In this document: in pieces, positions 1-6,075 of the stretch
How the letters are laid out: every line of letters starts with the position of its first letter
How positions within the stretch are numbered: position 1 is the first letter of the stretch
Assembly (NCBI GenBank): GCA_035620515.1
Contig: DASPGR010000245.1
Location: 1-7,957, forward strand
DNA: 7,957 nucleotides
DNA from: SG8-41 sp035620515
Lineage (GTDB): Bacteria; Pseudomonadota; Gammaproteobacteria; Burkholderiales; SG8-41
Reading direction: 5' to 3'
Notes under the pieces: generated by a model
Databases searched by the model: none
Seen by the model: the letters and a program-made list of their open reading frames with translations, nothing else
Told to the model about the DNA's origin: nothing
Translations under genes and position numbers: made by a program

Positions 1-129
1 AATCATGTCAAGCAGGCTCGGCTCGGCAATCGGGTACACCGGGCCGATCACGCCGAGGTCCTGCGCCTTGCCCGTGGCCGGGACCAGGAAGGCGAGCCCC
101 GCAACGATGCAAGCTCTAGAAAAGCGCAT
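1..129 (-). CDS. traW: TraW, pilus assembly protein (5' part only, runs off the left edge)
   Basis: Only the first 43 codons are in the window. ATG lies at 129-127, and the frame stays open to base 1. The translation starts MRFSRACIVAGLAFLVPATG, a signal peptide with cleavage likely near the A-T-G-K-A segment (residues 18-22). It continues KAQDLGVIGPVYPIAEPSLL, then DMI. The stretch DLGVIGPVYPIAEP-LL-MI is the characteristic mature N-terminus of TraW of F-type T4SS. TraW is a periplasmic protein needed for F-pilus assembly, acting with TraU and TrbC, whose genes normally follow. The start overlaps the end of the upstream S26 peptidase gene by 14 bases in another frame, which suggests translational coupling. 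There is no strong Shine-Dalgarno sequence. TraW following trbI is the usual F-type order. The identification is firm; the length and completeness of the gene cannot be seen. Confidence 0.9.
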   Translation of the reverse strand, partial: MRFSRACIVAGLAFLVPATGKAQDLGVIGPVYPIAEPSLLDMI

Positions 130-571
130 AGGCCCGTCCGACGATCTGGCTCTGCGCGATCAGGCCCGGCGGCGCATAGCGCGAGTCCAGGCTGTCCGGA
201 TGGGGCGCGGCTACGAAGTAGCGCCCCAGTGGAATGACGCCCGCAGCCGCGGCCTCGAGCGAGGCACCCGCGCGGCCGTGGGTCTTGGCAGTGCCCACGA
301 ATTCGCCGTTGACGAAGAAATCGCGCTCCTTGCGCATCACGCTGTCCCCCGGCACGCCGGCGAGAATCTTCACGAAAGTCGTGCCGTTCCAGCGGAACGC
401 GACGTACTGCCCGCGCGCCGGCTGCTTGCCCTTGTGGATCAGGAAGAACCGGTGCGGAAGGCTGGCGGAGCTGTTGATGCCGAAGACGAAGTTCATCTTG
501 AAGAGCACAGCTGCGATCAGGATGGCGAGATAGGCGATACCCCAGCGGCGAAGATGCGAAGCGAGCGTCAC
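116..571 (-). CDS. S26 family signal peptidase, TraF(RP4)/TrhP-like, T4SS-associated
   Basis: This is a 151-residue inner-membrane serine protease of the S26 (signal peptidase I) family. One N-terminal membrane segment (about residues 11-30) leads directly into the catalytic box N-S-S-A-S-L-P-H, where S37 is the expected nucleophile. The general-base lysine is K68 in FVKILAGVPGD (66-76), and the late family box S-L-D-S-R-Y is at 127-132. All key S26 boxes are therefore present in a short protein resembling plasmid-encoded TraF/TrhP rather than housekeeping LepB. The start is GTG at 571, whose GTGA overlaps the trbI stop codon by four bases; longer in-frame starts would lie deep inside trbI. 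The gene sits between trbI and traW, where F has no such gene, so a role in maturing the T4SS pilin or another exported Tra protein is inferred. RP4 TraF is known to cyclise the TrbC pilin; whether this one does is unknown. The name traF is avoided because F TraF is an unrelated protein. Confidence 0.88.
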   Translation of the reverse strand: MTLASHLRRWGIAYLAILIAAVLFKMNFVFGINSSASLPHRFFLIHKGKQPARGQYVAFRWNGTTFVKILAGVPGDSVMRKERDFFVNGEFVGTAKTHGRAGASLEAAAAGVIPLGRYFVAAPHPDSLDSRYAPPGLIAQSQIVGRAYALF

Positions 572-933
572 AATCCCAGGCGCCTGCGGACGTCCGGCGT
601 GAGGTCGGGGAGCGCCTGCGGCTGGCCGATGACCGCGCCGCGCGCGAGCACCAGGCATTGGCACTCGTCGTGCAGCGCTCGAAGCAGGCTCGAGACTTCG
701 CTGCCGAACGTGCCGGCGGCTTTCAGCGCGCCGGACCGTTCGTCCTCCGTGGCATCGCGCTTCGTCAGCACCGCGGTGACCTGCATTTCCTTCAAGCGGT
801 AGAGCTCGGCCACGTCCAGGACCGCGAAGCGGGGCGCCGGAGGCGGCGCAATCCATAGCGCGTAGCCGAAAAGGAGCGCGGCGCTGAGGACCGCGTTCGT
901 GCCGACCACGGCGAGGATCGTCCTTACGCTCAT
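568..933 (-). CDS. trbI: TrbI, F-type conjugative transfer inner-membrane protein
   Basis: This 121-residue protein has one N-terminal membrane segment (about residues 7-28), a short proline-rich linker (A-P-P-P-A-P, 29-34) and a periplasmic domain. The domain begins FAVLDVAELYRLKEMQVTA and contains the C-Q-C-L-V-L-A stretch at 91-97, followed by a Pro-rich, Arg-rich end (L-T-P-D-V-R-R-R-L). Size, topology and the pattern of a 'valve' helix followed by a hydrophobic strand fit F-type TrbI (F TrbI is about 128 residues), which affects pilus outgrowth and retraction. This TrbI is not the VirB10-like TrbI of RP4. The ATG overlaps the traC stop by four bases (ATGA) and has a good GGAG Shine-Dalgarno six bases upstream inside traC. 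Position directly after traC is the conserved F-type order and carries much of the identification, because the sequence family is divergent. The two cysteines at 91 and 93 are unusually close. Confidence 0.82.
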   Translation of the reverse strand: MSVRTILAVVGTNAVLSAALLFGYALWIAPPPAPRFAVLDVAELYRLKEMQVTAVLTKRDATEDERSGALKAAGTFGSEVSSLLRALHDECQCLVLARGAVIGQPQALPDLTPDVRRRLGL

Positions 934-3482
934 CGCCGGCTCCGTTCGCGGAGGACTGCGTCGATGGCCTGCGATACCGAGAGGCCGGCGGCGCGCTTCT
1001 CGTTGATGGCCGTGAAATCCTCCGCCCGGCTGCTGAAGAGAAGAAGGCTGTACGGATCGACGAGGAGCCGGCCGATGCCGCTGCCGACAGGCGAATGGAT
1101 GAAGATCTCCGAGTACGCGCCGTGCTCGGTGCGTAGCGACTGCAGCAGCCGCTTCATCGCGTCGTCCATGGTGAGCTGCCCCAGCTTGTCCATCTGCTCG
1201 ATGGACTCGGGCTTCTGGCGCAGCAGGAACATCCAGTCGGAGTTGTCGAGCGCCGCCTTGGCGGCCGGGTTGCGGTAATAGTCGTCCACGCCTTGCGTCG
1301 CGGACATGAAGGCGCCCTTGTACTTTCGCGCGCGCCGGTAGCCCGCTTCGATGAACTCCGCGGTGGCGCCGCCCGAGAGAAGGTCCCAGGCCTCGTCGAT
1401 TATCACGATCTTCTTGCGGTCGCGGCTGAAGTACATCTCGCGCGTGATCCGGTACATGACGATCAGCAGCACTACCGTCTGCAGGTCTTTCTTCGCCTTC
1501 AGCTCCTCGAGCTCGAGGACGATGAAGTCGGCGCTGAAATCGATCGTGGCCGCGCCGTCGAAGTACTTCCCATACGCGCCTTCGCGGGTATATGGGTGCA
1601 GCATGGCCGCGAGGTCCTTGAGCCGCTGGTCTTCGTCCTGTTTATCTTCGCCGAGGCCGCCGGTGGCGAGGAGATCGTGGATGTCGGAAACGGTCATCGC
1701 GTTGCCCTTTTCGTTCCAGACCTTCTTGATCGCGGCGCCGAGGGTGGCGTACTGGAATCCGTTCAATGCTTCGCGCGGCGAGACCATCTGGGCGAGGAGC
1801 GGCTGCAGCAGCTCCATGTCCTCGTCGATGTCCTCCACCAGGGCGAACGGGTTGAGCGAGAGCGGCGTCGATTCGTTGAATTCGATGAAATGCCCGCCGA
1901 GTGAGCGGCAGGTCTTTTCGTAGGAGCGGCCGATGTCGATGATCCAGACCCTGGCCCCTGTGCCGAGATAGGAAGCGGCGATCTCGTTCAGAAGCAGCGA
2001 TTTCCCTGAGCCCGAAGTGCCGGCGATCGCGACGTTGTGATTGCCCGCCGGGTTATCGTAGACATCGATCTGCATGATCTGGCCGCGCCGGCCGCCGAAG
2101 AACAGCACCGGCGTGCCGGTCCCCTGCCATTCCGCAATCAGCGGCGACATGTGAACGGCGTTGGCCGAGGTCTTGGTCGTGATGCGCTTCATGCGCTTCA
2201 AGTCGCCGTGAAACGCGGGAGACCACGTCATCGGCAGGCTGCCGATCAACGCCTGCGTCATCATCATGCTGTCGCTCGTTAACTCGAAGCCGCGCGCGCG
2301 AAAGAGCGCGCGGGCCGCTTGCTCGGCGCGGGTAACGTCTTCGGGCGGCGCGAAGAGTGCCACGGTGTGCTGCAGATCGACGAGCTGCTGGCCGTCATCC
2401 AGAGCCTTCAGCACGATGTCCCAGTCGGCCTTGCGTTCCTGCATGTCAGGTAAGAAGCGAGCCATGTAGCTCGTCGCATTCGTCGTGGCGCGAGCAGCCT
2501 TGAGATAGGCCCAGTTGCGCGTCGCCTCGGCGTCGAGCACGTGCACACCGAGGGTTAGGAGGAACGGGCAGGGTATCTGGAGCGAGCCCTGGTAGAGGTC
2601 GCCGATCAGGCTGCCCATGTTCCAAAGCGCGAATCGCGGCGGGAACGAGCGCACCGATAGCAGCCGCAGATTCGTGAGGGAAGCACTGGCATCGTTGGCG
2701 AGCTCGATTTCCGACTTTCCAATGCGCAGGCGCGTGCCGCGGTCGACGACCTGGGCGCGAAGCTCCTGTCCCTCGTCGTAGTTGAGAAGAGACGAATCGC
2801 CGCCCGCCCGGTGAGGGTCGAGCAACGCCGAAATCCAGTTGATGAGATCGGATGCCGTCCAGGTCCGCGAAGGGAATCCCGCCGCATGAAGCGTCGCGCG
2901 GGTACCGTCCCGGAGCAGGACAAGATCGTCGAGCCGAGCAAGGTCGCCCGGGTTTCCTGGAAGCGACACGCTGACGACAAGACGGAAATCGCGCAGTAGA
3001 TAGCTCTGGTTCGGCAACAGCGAGCGGCGGGCGGCCGCCAGGTAATGGCCGACGCGCCTGCGGGCCATCGTGCGATAGATGTTGCTGTGCCGCCCGGCGC
3101 GGCCGAACGCCTCGAGCTCGGGGATCTCCTCATCCGGCACGCGCAGCCGGGCGTAGGAGGCGAGCCGCCTGCGGATGTCGGGGCTTGCGAAGAGGTGAAA
3201 CTGAAAACCCGCGCCCGCCGGCGCCGATGCGTATAGAGCCGTCAGGATTCTTGACATCTCCTCGTCCGCCCCAGATTGCGGCCGAAGCTCCAGGCAGAAG
3301 GCGAGGGCATCACGGTTGACGAAAACCTGCTGATCCCCGAGGTAGGCCCGGTAAGGCAGCCACTCAGAGAACGACGCCGCGTCGTCCGCCGCGGCCATGC
3401 GAGGGACACGCCTGGAGGCGAGCGCGGATAACCTTGCGCCCGAAAGAGCGCCTTCCATATCGGCGATGAGGGTGCGCAGCAT
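930..3482 (-). CDS. traC: TraC, VirB4-class T4SS ATPase
   Basis: This 850-residue cytoplasmic/inner-membrane-associated ATPase powers pilus assembly and is the F-type equivalent of VirB4. The N-terminal half (about residues 1-430) is the TraC-specific region, with motifs such as SFPPRFALWNMGSLIGDLY (about 279-297) and later SPLIAEWQGTG. The C-terminal AAA/RecA-like domain carries Walker A G-T-S-G-S-G-K-S at 488-495 and Walker B V-I-I-D-E-A-W-D around 693-700 (D696, E697). It also has the downstream SATQGVDDYY segment typical of VirB4 proteins. The length matches F TraC (about 875). I place the start at ATG 3482, four bases after the traV stop. The frame stays open for 34 more codons to an ATG at 3584, but that extension lies inside traV and is rich in Arg and Leu without family-like sequence. 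No clear Shine-Dalgarno is visible, so reinitiation after traV is likely. An ATG at 3458 is a weaker alternative. Confidence 0.96.
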   Translation of the reverse strand: MLRTLIADMEGALSGARLSALASRRVPRMAAADDAASFSEWLPYRAYLGDQQVFVNRDALAFCLELRPQSGADEEMSRILTALYASAPAGAGFQFHLFASPDIRRRLASYARLRVPDEEIPELEAFGRAGRHSNIYRTMARRRVGHYLAAARRSLLPNQSYLLRDFRLVVSVSLPGNPGDLARLDDLVLLRDGTRATLHAAGFPSRTWTASDLINWISALLDPHRAGGDSSLLNYDEGQELRAQVVDRGTRLRIGKSEIELANDASASLTNLRLLSVRSFPPRFALWNMGSLIGDLYQGSLQIPCPFLLTLGVHVLDAEATRNWAYLKAARATTNATSYMARFLPDMQERKADWDIVLKALDDGQQLVDLQHTVALFAPPEDVTRAEQAARALFRARGFELTSDSMMMTQALIGSLPMTWSPAFHGDLKRMKRITTKTSANAVHMSPLIAEWQGTGTPVLFFGGRRGQIMQIDVYDNPAGNHNVAIAGTSGSGKSLLLNEIAASYLGTGARVWIIDIGRSYEKTCRSLGGHFIEFNESTPLSLNPFALVEDIDEDMELLQPLLAQMVSPREALNGFQYATLGAAIKKVWNEKGNAMTVSDIHDLLATGGLGEDKQDEDQRLKDLAAMLHPYTREGAYGKYFDGAATIDFSADFIVLELEELKAKKDLQTVVLLIVMYRITREMYFSRDRKKIVIIDEAWDLLSGGATAEFIEAGYRRARKYKGAFMSATQGVDDYYRNPAAKAALDNSDWMFLLRQKPESIEQMDKLGQLTMDDAMKRLLQSLRTEHGAYSEIFIHSPVGSGIGRLLVDPYSLLLFSSRAEDFTAINEKRAAGLSVSQAIDAVLRERSRR
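940..943 (-). promoter_or_regulatory. Shine-Dalgarno of trbI within the traC 3' end
   Basis: On the minus strand this is GGAG, six bases before the ATG at 933. It lies in the Arg/Ser-rich final codons of traC and supports the start that overlaps the traC stop by four bases. Confidence 0.6.
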
Positions 3483-3486
3483 CGGT

Positions 3487-4014
3487 TCAAGGTTCAACGA
3501 ACGTGGGTGGCGGTAGCTCGTCTGAAGCCTTCGAAGCTGAAGCGTCCGCGGCCGGCGCAATGGGAGGCACTGCGCGATCCACATTGGTGCGCGGCTCAGG
3601 CCGAACGTGCTCGATCAGCCACCGGCCGGTATCGACCACTATGTGGACGTAAGCCTCCTCGTGGAGGTCGCCGTCGTTATCCTCCCAAGGGGCGATCCAG
3701 ACGCGGAGCAGCCGCGGAGTCGAGCGGATGGCGGTGGTCACCGCGCCCGGCGCGCCAGGCTGAACAGATGCGACGGACGAAGCACCGTAGATGGCCGGCG
3801 TCTCCGAAGAGGATTTCGCGGGCGCCGTGCGGCCGCGGGAAAGCGGGCCGCCCGGATTGGAATTCGCGTAGTTCCCGGAAACCGATATGCAGCTCACGCC
3901 CTCCGGCGCCTTGCAGCCGTAGCTGTCTTTGGCGTCAAGCCCGGACAGCGTCGACGCGCAGCCGGAAAGAGCCACGGCGCCAAGGGCGAGGACAAAACCG
4001 AATGCCCGGGTCAT
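3487..4014 (-). CDS. traV: TraV, outer-membrane lipoprotein of the T4SS core complex
   Basis: This 175-residue protein begins with a lipoprotein signal peptide ending in the lipobox L-S-G-C, with C19 as the predicted lipidated residue. Two more cysteines, C34 and C42, lie in YGCKAPEGVSC, the typical TraV cluster that in F TraV supports disulfide-linked multimers. A low-complexity Ser/Ala/Pro linker (about 52-100) is followed by the well-conserved TraV block RLLRVWIAPWEDNDGDLHEE (101-120) and G-R-W-L-I-E-H. The C-terminus is Ala/Pro-rich. TraV, like VirB7, anchors the TraK/TraB core to the outer membrane. F TraV is 171 residues, so the gene is full length. Its ATG overlaps the stop of the dsbC-like gene by four bases (ATGA), with no strong Shine-Dalgarno, so coupled translation is likely. 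The adjacency to a disulfide isomerase gene makes sense for a protein with clustered cysteines. Confidence 0.95.
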   Translation of the reverse strand: MTRAFGFVLALGAVALSGCASTLSGLDAKDSYGCKAPEGVSCISVSGNYANSNPGGPLSRGRTAPAKSSSETPAIYGASSVASVQPGAPGAVTTAIRSTPRLLRVWIAPWEDNDGDLHEEAYVHIVVDTGRWLIEHVRPEPRTNVDRAVPPIAPAADASASKASDELPPPTFVEP

Positions 4015-4790
4015 TTCAGCAGGTTTTTCGCTGGAGACGACGCGAAGGCGCCCGCAGTGGTGCGGCCGAGCCAGGCGTCGATCTGCGCGAGGCTGGCCGC
4101 CCCGGGTAGCACGCGTCCGTCCGCGGCGACGAGCGTCGGCGTGCCGTTAACCCCGAGGCGCTGCCCAAGCTCGATGTTCCGATCGACCGGATGCACGCAG
4201 TCCCGGGCGGCCACCGTCTCGTCGCGCCACATCAGGGCGTGCCACGCCGACACGCGATCCTCGGAACACCAGACCGCAATGGCCTTGCCCCGCGCTTCCG
4301 GATGAAGCGACTGGATTGGCATGAGGAACGTGTAGATCGTGACGTCCGACAGATTCTTGATCTCGGCTTCGAGCCGCCTGCAGTAAGGGCAGTCTGGATC
4401 GCTGAAGATGGCGAACGTGCGTGCGCCGCTTCCTCGGACCTCCCGGATCGCGTCTTCGAGCGGCAGGCTCGCAAAATCGATCCGGGTGAGCGTCTCCTTT
4501 CGCTCCGCGGTGAGGTCGCGCTGGCCTTTCATGTCGTAGAGGTGGCCGAACAGAAAGAACTGCCCCGTTTCATCCACATAGGCGATGTTGTTACCCATCG
4601 CCACTTCGAATACGCCGAGCCAGGGCGTTGGGCTGACGGCTCCGAAGCGGGTTGCCGGATAGAGCGTCTTCAATCGCTCGAGCAGAGCGGCTGAAGGGGG
4701 CGCGCTCGTCTGGCCAAGCGAGGCCGCCGGCAGCGCGAGGCCGATCAGGAGAGTGCAAAGCGTGCTGCGAAGGCTATTCATCGTCATCAT
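4011..4790 (-). CDS. DsbC-like periplasmic thiol:disulfide isomerase
   Basis: This 259-residue exported protein has a signal peptide (about 1-26, cleavage near L-G-Q). It has an N-terminal DsbC-type dimerisation domain (about 30-100) and a thioredoxin-fold domain with the active site D-P-D-C-P-Y-C (C134, C137). The cis-proline loop G-T-P-T is at 216-219. A second cysteine pair, C175 and C198, has nearly the spacing of the structural disulfide of E. coli DsbC. The active site is CPYC instead of the CGYC of E. coli DsbC, which could shift redox behaviour. It probably isomerises disulfides in cysteine-containing Tra proteins such as TraV, TraB, and TraU and TraN further downstream. DsbC genes embedded in tra operons are known from SXT/R391-type elements. 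The start overlaps the traB end by 17 bases, with ATG choices at 4790, 4787 and 4781. An AGGA element at about 4793-4796 is best spaced for 4787. Confidence 0.93.
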   Translation of the reverse strand: MMTMNSLRSTLCTLLIGLALPAASLGQTSAPPSAALLERLKTLYPATRFGAVSPTPWLGVFEVAMGNNIAYVDETGQFFLFGHLYDMKGQRDLTAERKETLTRIDFASLPLEDAIREVRGSGARTFAIFSDPDCPYCRRLEAEIKNLSDVTIYTFLMPIQSLHPEARGKAIAVWCSEDRVSAWHALMWRDETVAARDCVHPVDRNIELGQRLGVNGTPTLVAADGRVLPGAASLAQIDAWLGRTTAGAFASSPAKNLLK

Positions 4791-6075
4791 CGTTCCTGTT
4801 AAGTTGTCGTGAGCGGTCGGCGAGCTGCGGGAACTCGTCCTGGTCTTTTGCTTGTGCGTCGAGAGAGCCCTGCAGGGCCACGCCCTGCGTGAGCACGACG
4901 TCGACTGTGCGTCCGGCGTCGACCTCGATCACCGGAAACACTTTTTCAGCGAGGCTGATGTAGTACTGGGCAAGCCGGTCGAGCGCGCGGCCGACGCCGA
5001 TTCCCACGCCGGCCTGGAGTTGCTTCTCCGGCTCCACGGTGCTCGTCGAACCGAGCGGCGAAACCGAGACCGTGGTCGCGCTCTGCTGGAACGCATGCCC
5101 GATGCCGCTCGCCACGCCGGCCATCAGCGCGTTGGCAAGGATCTGTCCCTGCTTCGAAACGAGCCGGCCGCGCATTCCGGCCTTGCCGTCTTCGCCGGTG
5201 ACGTAGCCCTTGACCGGCACGTCGAGCGCGATGCCATCCTTGGTCACGCAGGAAAGCGATTCGGTCCGGATGTAGGCGCGCTCCGAGCTGATGTCGCCAT
5301 AGCCGGCCCCGACGACGAAGCACTCCTTGATCCGCGAACGAAAGAAGTTCGGCAGCACCGCGTTGTCCATGAGCCGAAGGAGCACCGGCTGGGGGTTCCG
5401 CTGCGACATGCCGCCCGTCGGGGCGTCAAGGCCGCCGAGAAGGACTGCCCGGGTGAAGGCTCCGCTCGGTATATAGCGGCGCGTATCGCGGGGCGCGGCC
5501 TGCTCCTTTGCAGGATCGGCTGCGCCTTTGGCCGCCTTCGTGGCTGTACCATCCGAGAGCGCAACACTGATGATTCCCGAAGCGGAGGCAGGCATTGCGG
5601 TGCTCGAGTTTGCAGCCGGCGAGCTCGCCGCTGTGGTCGTCGCACGTACGGGCGGCGGAGGTGGCAGCTCGCTGATGCGATCGGGTCCCACGTTGGCTGG
5701 TGCAGGAGGGGCGGGGACCGGCGGCGGTGGAAGCTGCGTCAGCTTCGACTGTTCGAGCTTCTGCAGCCGCTCCAGCATCACCTTGGCCTGGCCTTCTAGT
5801 TCAGTATTGCGCTGGGATATCTCGCGCGATTTCTGCTCGATCGCCTTCAACTGCGCGTCCGCCTGCCCGCGCCAGGCGTCCCTCGGATCCACCTGGGCGC
5901 CGGGAGCGAGGATGCTGGTCAGCTTTGGCTTCTCGACGCGCTCTGCCAATCCCCGTGTGCCGGTGAGAGCCGCAGATGCGACCGCAGCCACGATGACGAG
6001 GCAAACGATCCCGCCAAGCAGCAGGTATTGGCGGCGCTTCGCCGCGCCAGAACTGACAGCAGTTGGCTCAGTCAT
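4774..6075 (-). CDS. traB: TraB, VirB10-like T4SS core scaffold protein
   Basis: This 433-residue protein spans the envelope. A short cytoplasmic N-terminus leads to a membrane helix (about 16-38) and a charged predicted coiled coil (about 66-112). A Pro-rich spacer (L-P-P-P-P-V-P-A-P-P-A-P, 115-126; L-P-P-P-P-P at 137-142) and an Ala/Ser/Thr-rich linker follow. The C-terminal VirB10/TrbI-type beta-barrel domain (about 197-400) starts at RRYIPSGAFTRAVLLGGLDA, with E-S-L-S-C around 272-276 and the helical antenna-like region near 318-335. C252 and C276 lie in this periplasmic domain. F TraB is about 475 residues. TraB links inner-membrane energy sensing to the outer-membrane TraK/TraV ring. 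The ATG overlaps the traK stop by eight bases (ATGACTGA). The protein ends in an acidic tail, R-N-D-D-D-D-E, encoded by the same DNA that provides the dsbC start codons. Confidence 0.95.
   Translation of the reverse strand: MTEPTAVSSGAAKRRQYLLLGGIVCLVIVAAVASAALTGTRGLAERVEKPKLTSILAPGAQVDPRDAWRGQADAQLKAIEQKSREISQRNTELEGQAKVMLERLQKLEQSKLTQLPPPPVPAPPAPANVGPDRISELPPPPPVRATTTAASSPAANSSTAMPASASGIISVALSDGTATKAAKGAADPAKEQAAPRDTRRYIPSGAFTRAVLLGGLDAPTGGMSQRNPQPVLLRLMDNAVLPNFFRSRIKECFVVGAGYGDISSERAYIRTESLSCVTKDGIALDVPVKGYVTGEDGKAGMRGRLVSKQGQILANALMAGVASGIGHAFQQSATTVSVSPLGSTSTVEPEKQLQAGVGIGVGRALDRLAQYYISLAEKVFPVIEVDAGRTVDVVLTQGVALQGSLDAQAKDQDEFPQLADRSRQLNRNDDDDE

Noticed and set aside
5..802. Long plus-strand open frame opposite traW, the S26 gene and trbI (265 codons)
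   Set aside because: It is Arg/Ala/Ser-rich without domain-like character and lies antisense to three confidently identified, overlapping genes. Long antisense frames are expected at this GC content.
572..856. 95-codon N-terminal extension of the S26 peptidase frame
   Set aside because: It is the second frame of trbI and would put a long basic stretch before the membrane anchor; the GTG at 571 gives the usual short N-terminus.
1293..1904. Two overlapping plus-strand frames (1293-1904 and 1351-1923) opposite the traC ATPase domain
   Set aside because: Two different frames of similar length over the same conserved ATPase region on the other strand are typical GC-rich shadows.
2290..2314. CG-rich inverted repeat (CGCGCG arms around a six-base loop) that could be a terminator or regulatory hairpin
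   Set aside because: It is inside traC, encodes ordinary residues (R-A-L-F-R-A-R), has no U-run and would be expected by chance in this base composition.
3483..3584. 34-codon N-terminal extension of the traC frame
   Set aside because: It lies inside the end of traV, is Arg/Leu-rich and does not look like a TraC N-terminus; the ATG at 3482 lies just after the traV stop.
3607..4305. Plus-strand open frame opposite traV and the dsbC-like gene (232 codons)
   Set aside because: It is Arg/Ala-rich with no motif and antisense to two genes with clear signal peptides and catalytic residues.
4852..5799. Long plus-strand open frame opposite traB (315 codons)
   Set aside because: It is rich in Arg, His and Gly with low-complexity runs and lies antisense to the well-supported traB. 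No recognisable fold, signal peptide or ribosome binding site.
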